The position numbers were made by a program, and so were the translations under genes. The notes beneath the pieces were generated by a model, which saw only the letters and a list, made by a program, of their open reading frames with translations, was not told the DNA's origin and did no database searches. From Terebella lapidaria (Eukaryota > Annelida > Polychaeta > Terebellida > Terebellidae): a DNA stretch of 64,000 bases. Position 1 is the stretch's first letter; the number at the start of each line of letters is the position of its first letter. The stretch covers positions 33,835,950-33,899,949 of the forward strand of contig OX424569.1 of assembly GCA_949152475.1 (NCBI GenBank). Reading direction: 5' to 3'. Shown in pieces: positions 53,401 to 62,400 of the stretch.

Positions 53401-56400
53401 CTATACCCTCCCCCACTCTGCCCCTTTTTGGCGGAGGGAGGGGGAGATAAAATCAGAGATGTTTGATTTAGTGTCAAGAGTCACTACGGCAGTGTGTGAT
53501 CCCTGGGTGCCTCTTTCGTGCTGCGAGGATCAAGAAACCCAAACTTCCTTCCGATTAGAGGCCACTTCCTCTCCCGCCCGTCTCCGTGAAGACAACAAGA
53601 CAGAAATATGAGAGTTTGCGGAGAGGGGGGCGGAGTAGGGGGGTGGGGGGCTTGGACTAGTTCCTTGACCTTCCTCAGGAGGCGTTGAGTGCACTATTGT
53701 TTTGATGTATTTGGGCCACAGTCGCAAGCCTGGTTCAATCCCAATACAGATGGGGGGGGGGGGGGGGAGGAGTACAGGGGGGGGGGGGTATTATCAGGAA
53801 CATACACAATGGGAGAAGGAACGATTAGCTACCATTATGGGTAAGAACCAGAGTTTAAAAAATCATCGTTAATCAATTTCGTTGTTCAGCTGTTTTTGCC
53901 TGAATGTAGAGGAGTGGACAGCCACCAATGCCACGCCACACTGCATCATGAGATAAGCAAGGCTTGTACTAGTCTCTAGAAACCCTGACCACTGACATCA
54001 GCTGTAATGAGCTGCCGTACTTCCTGTCGGCTGTCTCACACTCCCTGTGTGTAGCGATTGTCACGTAACCCGCTGGGTTTTCCCCAGGCACGAGCCACTG
54101 ACACCAGCCTAGGACAGCACAGCTCCACTTCACTGTCTCTCTTTGCTTGATGTGTGCCAACAATAGACCTCGCATGAGGCCAGACTAAGTGAATGTGGGC
54201 CATGCCAGTCCTGTTCCACCTCTCCACTGGCTTATCAAGGCTCAGAGCTGGTTGCTTTCGTGTCAGTATCTGAGTGAATTATGTTTCCACGGCAACTGTT
54301 CCTCTCAGCCAGGCTCTAGTGGAAAACAGTCGCCTGTTTCTTCGATGTCGTGGAAAAGGACATTCTTCTTCCACGAGGTCGTTAATGAGCAAGGACGCAG
54401 AAATTTAATTAGCCAGAGCGACATGATCAGACACAGACACCCTGCACGGTTGTTCGACATGGTCTTGGGTTCTGTCGGCATGGACAAAGTCAAGGTTGTG
54501 GTTTTGGTACAAATAAAATCTCATCTGATCTGATGTAATTTGTTTCACATTACTTTATCACGGGACTTACCAGATACAAGTACAGTACACATGTAGTGAG
54601 CTACTCTTCCAGCGCGGTACCTCCCTCACCCTACACACCCGCCCTGCTAGACACTACACGTAATCTTTGGTGTTGCCGGTTGTCGATGACATCACTCCAT
54701 CTCATGTACACAGACAAATCGTGTTCACTCCCAGATCGTCCTGTTATTCCCGCAGAGTTACATGATGTTCCTACCCTTGACATATAGCTACACACATCAA
54801 GTGATCTGCCCTGAATTATTAAACCTCAGACAGCACTGTTCCTTTGCTGACGATTATCAGACAATGTGGATGCAGTAAAGGTTTGGATAGATGTCTTGTG
54901 GTATTGTAATCAGTGTGATTGACAGTTAACAATGGGTAAGGTGTGCTACATGTAGCGTAGGCACTAATTTAACAAATTGGCATCGTTGCTGCGCAATGTT
55001 AAATCATGAGTCGGAGAAGTTCAGATGCACCGACCATTACTTTTTCAGAGTAATGAATTGATCTTATTGACGATTAGGTACATAGTCATTCAGGAGAATT
55101 AACATGAGTGAGTTGATTTGCCGTGTTTAGGTATGTTTTCGTGCAAAGCAATAATGCTAATTTAGACAAGACAATTGTACTCATTTTACTCAATTTCTGA
55201 CATGGGGCAATATTTCCCGAGTATCCTACGGGTGCGTAATTTCTCACTCCACTTGTTTCAAGATATCCTAATTGATTCTGATCCTGATGATAGGAGCAAC
55301 AAGTTTTCTTTGCTGACCCTGTGACAACTTTTAGGATGTGTATTCGTTATATTCAGCCTCACGTTGAAGACAGTATAAATAGATATTTTTTTAGGTCACT
55401 GACCCCCCTTCCCCCCCCCCCCCCCCTCCTCCGAACCCCACCCCGTCCAATCTGAACTGTGCTAGGACATTAGTCTATTATGTAACGACATGAACCGTTT
55501 CCTCTCACACTGTGCAATTAGTGATTGATCTAAAGACTTGTACATTTGTTTGAGGTCACTATCATTACATGAACAACCCGTAATTGTACCCCTGGTCATG
55601 TGAAAGTCTGTAGTGTCTCTGAGGGTTTTGTGGGTCGGAGGCCGTTATCTGTCTGTATTAATTGGCTAACTTGATTGATCTGGATCCTGGAAGGAAGGCC
55701 CCTCGTCCTGGCTACAAGGCACACCGCCTAATTCCTCTATTGTCCTTTTAATTATCTTCTTTACAGCGGAGAGAAGGACGTGGAGGCTGCTATCGGCCTC
55801 GGCACGCGACTCCTCACAACCTCACAGAAACAATAGATTCCCATTGATCACTGGAGGTAACCAGCTGTCCTCTCACGATCGCGGACTTGTCCTGACCAAG
55901 AACCATCTGGCGAGGCAGTCGTCCACGGGGGCAACCAATCACCTCTGGCGATCAATATAGATTGGCAGATCAATAACTGATCACGGGCTCGGTGTGGATA
56001 GTGTAAGGTGTGGCCCTGCTTCAAACGGGGGACTGTCAGGGCCTGAAACCCTAACTACTCCCCCCCCCCCCCCACACACACACACACACACCAGCCCTGT
56101 GACGGTAGCCGCAGGAACGTCCAGGCAGTGGGGCGTTGGTAGAATGCGGACTGCTTTACGAGCTGGCCTGCCGTGTGTGCTGAGCAGATACGGAGGATTG
56201 ATGCTGTCTCGGGGACAGCATCCTACACAAATTTGCTGGGGAGGCACGGTGCGTGTGGTGGGGTGAGAAACATAACTGGCTGCGACAAAAACCCTCACTG
56301 GACACTCAGCAGACTTGCAAGATGCTTTACCAGGCTGGTTGCGTCCGCCATTGGGCTGCTCTGTCCAGGTCTGTGTTTTTCTGCGGCTGTGACTTCGTAA

Positions 56401-59400
56401 ATGTGTGAACGGAGACTGACTTGTCGGATCGAAGCCTCGACGACACTTTATGTGGTTTATTTATTTCATTCAGAGTCCGTCAAAGTGGCTGTGTGATTGG
56501 GCGACCAACGATGCATTAGTGACTCCACAGAGCTGTCCACGCAGGAAACCACGGAGCTGTGAAAGGTCCCGCAAATTGGGATAAGAAAAAGGGAAAGTGA
56601 AAGAAGAAAGCATGAAGAAATGTGTGGAGAAGTAATAGAAGCGAGAAATGAAATAAAAGCAAAAACGTCAAGCAAAAGTACTTTGCAATTTACTTGGCCA
56701 CTGCTGGGAATTGGCAGCGTATTGTCGACAACAATAGGAACGATAAGGTCCAGAGACGGCAGCCGTTGGTACAATTATCAATGTAATATCGCAGTGTATC
56801 TCCAGCTGAATCAGCAGTCCATCTCGTATTGACTTGGTGCATCAAAAGTTAATGCCTGGGTGAACTCTGTTTGCTCCGAATAATTTCAGATATTGTCCAT
56901 CTCTTGCACTCGTCGGATGATAATGGGAGTGAATGTCAGTGCTGACAGAAATTATTTTGGAGTAATGTGTGCACGGATGACAGTATAATTGGATAGCTAG
57001 ATATATATCTGGCTACATACATGTATCTCGTCAGTGCTGGAATAAATACATGTAATTATGGAGTATGCGATGTGCAAAATTCCAACAGTTTACAAATCTG
57101 TCAAGTTTAAGTGGTCCTCGTAAGTGTTCAAAGCTGTGTGTGTCTGTTCAGTGCTTTATGTTATCATGTTTATTATTTCCGTAACCATAGTAACAGGGTA
57201 GTGTCCCTGGTGACAATCAGTGGAAAAAAAATTCTGGGAGGTGTCAATTCCTATCCATAATCATGATTATACTCCTGATGTCTGAGCTAATGGGGGGGGA
57301 GGGTCGAAGGGACAGGTGATTGAATATAATTTGCTAATTATGTTAATGGTAGACCCAGCTCATATTCTGATGGAAAACTATAACATAATTGCCATTGTTT
57401 ACTTGATTCCCGTCACCATGGTAACATGACTGCTGAGACCAGATCTGGTGTATATTGTGTAGCTGAGACACGGCCTACTAATCATGCTAATTGTATCCCC
57501 CGAACAAAGTTCGGCGGATACTATGGATTTGGCTTCGTCGTCCGCGTCCGCGTCCGCAGAGATTTTCTTGTGAACGCGCTACAGGCCGCAATTCTCACCC
57601 GATCACCATTATTTTTTGCAGGCACATATATAATGGTAAGATCCCGACACCAATCGATTTTGGTTGCCGTGGCAACTGAATTGGTCGTTTGGGGACACAT
57701 TTTGCATTGAAAACAGCCTGTTTGAGACACATGGCTTGTGAACGCGCTGTAGGCCGCAATTCTCACCCGATCACCATTATTTTTTGCAGGCACATATGTT
57801 ATGGTAAGATCCTGACACCAATCGATTTTGGTTGCCGTGGCAACTGAATTGGTCGTTTGGAGACACATTTTGCATTGAAAACAGCCTGTTTGAGACACAT
57901 GGCTTGTGAACGCTCTACAGATGGCAATTTTTGACGAATCTCGATAATATTTGGAAGTATTGTTGGGAAGGGCTTTCACACGAAACCAATCGTTTTTTAG
58001 AATGATCATATAAATATTAATATGTTAACAGCCTAACTTATTACAGAATTTTGAAATATCCATTTTGATATGTACGATCATTCCAATAGCCTGTACAATG
58101 GAAGGTAATGACACTGGTTTCTTGTTCAGAATGGAGAACTGAAGTTTTCAGTGAAAACAGGACAATATTACTGAATAAGTTAACATTAGTTTTACTAGTT
58201 AAGTCTATTATTGTCCACAATAAAAATAGTTAAGACGAGAAACGTTTATTATTAAGCTCAACAAGGTAAAGGTTTTGTCCAGTACAGATTTCATGGGTGT
58301 AACTGAATAAGTTAACATTATTTTTAATAGTTAAGTCTATTATTGACCACAATAAAAATAGTTAAGACAAGAAATATTTATTATTAACTTCAACAAGGTA
58401 AATGTTTTGTCCAGTACAAATTTCATTGGTGTAACCGAATAAGTTAACATTATTTTCACTAGTTAAGTCTATTATTGACCACAATAAAAATAGTTAAGTC
58501 TATTATTGACCACAATAAAAATAGTTAAGATGAGAAATATTTATTATTAAGCTCAACAAGGTGAAAGTATGTCCAGTACAGATTTCATGGGTGTACTGAA
58601 TAAGTTAACATTATTTTTACTAGTTTAGTCTATTATTGACCACAATAAATATAGTTAAGACAAGAAATATTTATTATTGGGCTCAACAAGGTAAAGATTC
58701 TGTCCAGTAGACATTTTATATCTGTAACCAAATAAGTTAACATTTTTTTTGCTAGTTAAGTCTATTATTGACCTCAACAAAAATAGTTAAGATGAGAAAC
58801 AATTAATATTGAGCTCAACAAGGTTAAGGTTTTGTCCGGTAGAAATTTCTGGGTGTAACTGAATGAGTTAACTTTTTTTTTACATGTTAAGTCTATTATT
58901 GACCACAATGAAAATAGTTAAGACAAGAAATATTTATTATTCGGCTCAACAAGGTGAAGGCTTTGTCCAGTAGAGATTTTATGGCTGTGACCAAATAAGT
59001 TAACATTATTTTTTTGCTAGTTAAGTCTATTATTGATCACAATAGCTTTTTATGAAAACATTGATCAACTTTTACTTTAAATTTCAACTTGAGACCATGT
59101 TTGGCACAAATTATGAGTTAAAATATAACTTATGGTGAAAAATTCGATCTGGCTCCAATTTCGTCATCTTGAAATGCAGTTTTGGTCAACTTTTACTTTG
59201 AATTTCAACTTGAAAGCATGTTCGGCACATATTATAAGTCAAAATATAACTTATAGTGAAAAGTTCGATCTGGCTCCATTTTTGTCATCTTGAAATGCAG
59301 TTTTGGTCAATTTTTAGTTTGAATTTCAACTTGAAACCAAGTTTGGCACATATTATGAGTTAAAATATATCTTATGATGAAAAGTTCGATCTGGCTCCAA

Positions 59401-62400
59401 TTTCTTCATCTTGAAATGCATGTTTGGTAAATTTTTGGCTTGAATTTCAACTTGAATCCAAGTTTGGCACATATTATGAGTTAAAATATAACTTATGACG
59501 AAAAGTTCTATCTGGCTCCAATTTTGTCATCTTGAAATGCAGTTTTGGTCAACTTTTACATTGAATTTCAACTTAATACCAAGTTTGGCACATATTATGA
59601 GTTGAAATATAAACTCATGGCGAAAAGTTTGATCTGGCTCCAATTTCATCCTCTTGAAATGCAGTTTTGGTCAACTTTTAGTTTGAATTTCAACTTGAAA
59701 TCAAGTTGGGCAGGTATTATGAGTTAAAATATAACTCATGACGAAAAGTTTGCTCTGGCTCCAATTTTGTCATCTTGAAATGCAGTTTTGATTAACTTTT
59801 ACTTTGAATTTCAACTTGAAACCATGTTTGGCACATACATGTACATGTATTATGAATCGAAATATAACTTATGGTGAGAAGTTCAATCTGGCTCCAATTT
59901 TGTCATGTTGAAATGCATTTTTGGTCAAATTTTACTTTGAATTTCAACTTGGAACCAAGTTTGTAAAATACTCTGAGTTGAAATATAAACAGGTGAAAAG
60001 ATTGATCTATCTGTATTATCGTTATTTTATCAAACATGTCGAATGGAAATTCATATAAAGAGATTTCAGTGGTGATTTTGAATTTGACCTTCAATAACCT
60101 GGGAAAATCAGTGCAGCAATTTTGGTTGGGAAAAGAAAACAGTTGTGACTTTAGATTTAACATTTCTCTGGTAATCTTTTTTAGCCCTTGCTCTAGTTTT
60201 TCACACTTGACAGTGATATATTTGGGGCAACAGAGATGATAGGGCTACGGGGGATACACCCAAGCGGTCGTAGGCGACCGGAAGCTTCTAGTTATTACTT
60301 TGGCTCACTAGAACATGTAAAATAGCAAATTGATCATCACATTGCCATCACCGGGATGTCACATCTATCCACATAGATCAGGTACATATAGTACCGTCAC
60401 AAATCAATACTCATCAAATTATCAAATGTACCGTACTGTAAGCTTGTTGAAGGTGGGTATTTATAAAATCATGAATCGAAGAACTTGTTATAAAATGTGT
60501 GAATTAAAGTACCGGTATGACCTATGCATACTGGGATGTTACGGTATGAATGAAAGACATAGATACTGTACCATGTGTACAAGAGGATTATTTCCCTAAA
60601 TTTCATGAATTTTTGTGATTTTCTAAAGAGCGTAAAAAAAACCCCCGCAAATATTCTGCTAGTGTTGATATGATATCTGTGTTGGGCTAAATACATAAAA
60701 TTCCCAAATTCACAAAAATTAAAAACCCTTCGCGAAATAATCCAATAAATCAATCAACAATGTTTCCCTGACGTGAAGTCATTTACTTGTGAACTTGGGA
60801 CAGACACAAACATAACTCGGACTTGAGACCTTACCGGATCAACAAGATCAATACGGCTTCTCACATTTCACACGTGTGCGAAAATCAGACAAACTATCTT
60901 AGTTTGGACTCTTGAGTTTGAAAGAAACATTCTGTCTCGCAGATGTATTCAAGTAGGTAACATAAGACAGCAGCTCTTCTTTTAGGAGTCTTTATAATTG
61001 CGCTATGAATATTCAGCAGATGGTCTCCCAATCTAATGAATATTCATGATCAGTCTATGACACAGATTTCTGGGTTTTTTCTGCTGAAAACAAAACATCA
61101 TCATCAGCTACATGTAAAACAGACTGATGAATCAATAAATTGATGCAGGTCGTCCGTCCAATCTGCTTGGGGAAAGTGAGATTTAAGCTGATTGTGGCGC
61201 TTGTTGATTGATTTTAGGATGGAATGTTATAACAATTATCCAGTATTTATTTATCGGAGCTGTGCTGTCAGCTGATGGTACATGTCCATGTATTGACTCA
61301 TGCCCCTAACTCACTGCTGACAGAATGTATACAGGAATACTTTCTATACTATATGTAGTATTGATGTAGAAATCAACTGTCTGTACACTAATACACAAAC
61401 CATGTTCACACTGAACAACACATCGGATATCTTCACATACCGAGCCTGATAAAGTCATCTTCAAGCGGATCTGTTGTATATTTCAGACTGAACCGTCGGA
61501 GTGATGGGGACATTCGCCCGGGCTCATTGGACGAGCTGGACACGCCCCCACAGTCTGCCCCACCCACACTTTCCTCCCCTACCCCACACCCCTCTAACAT
61601 CACCATAGCAACCAAGGAGTCGGCTACCATGGCAACACGACCGACCAGCATGGTCCAGGGTATGAACATTACAGTATAATGTAGATTGCTTGATCATGTT
61701 GATGTGATCAAAAATATTGCATACAAAATGTGCATTTATATTCAAATATCAAATAATTCCAACTCAATTCTTAATTTTAAGGTTTAACAAAATTATTACT
61801 GACACTGATGAGAAACACGCTAGGAAATGAAGATATATTTGTCTGTATCAATTTGTTTTGTGCGACTGATGCTAGAGCATCGGGGGATATTCGGGATAAC
61901 CCTGATCACGTGTCTTTGAATCGTACTACCTGTGCAATGGAAATATAGCCTAGTAATATAACCTTATTTGTCTCATCAAAATTCAATTACCATGTCTGAT
62001 CTTGTGATATTGAAGATCTACCGGTACTTTTGGCATGTTGAATGTCACAATCAAGACTGATCCATGTTTCGTGGTGGCTGTGAGGGCTGCGGTCCTGCAG
62101 ACAGTCCAGTCTAGGAATTAGGCCAGTGTAATTTCCTGTCAAACTCAAACCAGCTTTCTGCACTCTCCTGATTATCAGCAGAAATAAACTTCGGCCAAAC
62201 ATAAGATCAGGACTTTTGGAATATAACAATCCAATCTCATTCAGTCCTGCAGTCATGTGATAAGTTATGTGTTGGTAAAATTGATACTTGGAGATCCCAA
62301 ACCCTGACTCCATTCTGTGTCGTTTTCCAGAGTTTGAGAGCAGCATGGAAACTCGGGAAAAACGTCGCTCTCGTCACATGACTCAGCCCAAGGGAACAAT

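Larger units (their letters stand above)
52608..57495. other. Intron sequence with homopolymers and an exon-like block
   Basis: It contains G tracts at 53752-53767, C tracts at 55411-55426 and 56060-56073, a (CA)n run after the last, an exon-like interval at 55767-55856, and X-box-like palindromes at 57181 and 57412. Open frames such as 54189-54533 lack splice signals or familiar motifs. Confidence 0.5.
57496..60291 (+). mobile_element. Non-autonomous Helitron carrying three tandem arrays
   Basis: The 5' end reads A|TCCCCCGAACAAAGTTCGG, with the canonical TC start after an A. The 3' end has a CGGTCG-TAGG-CGACCG hairpin followed by GAAGCTT and CTAG|T, the CTRR end next to a T. No target duplication is expected and none was seen. 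A GTATCCCCCG phrase recurs in inverted orientation near the 3' end. The interior holds three arrays (168, 132 and about 121 bp) and no Rep-helicase frame. This resembles the repeat-cored non-autonomous Helitrons (pearl-type) described in bivalves. Confidence 0.7.

Noticed and set aside
54189-54533. 114-codon plus frame
   Set aside because: It shows no recognisable motif, no supported splice sites, and a competing antisense frame.
60431-60544. Additional TA-flanked MITE with CCGTA ends
   Set aside because: Only five terminal bases mirror each other; too little to call.
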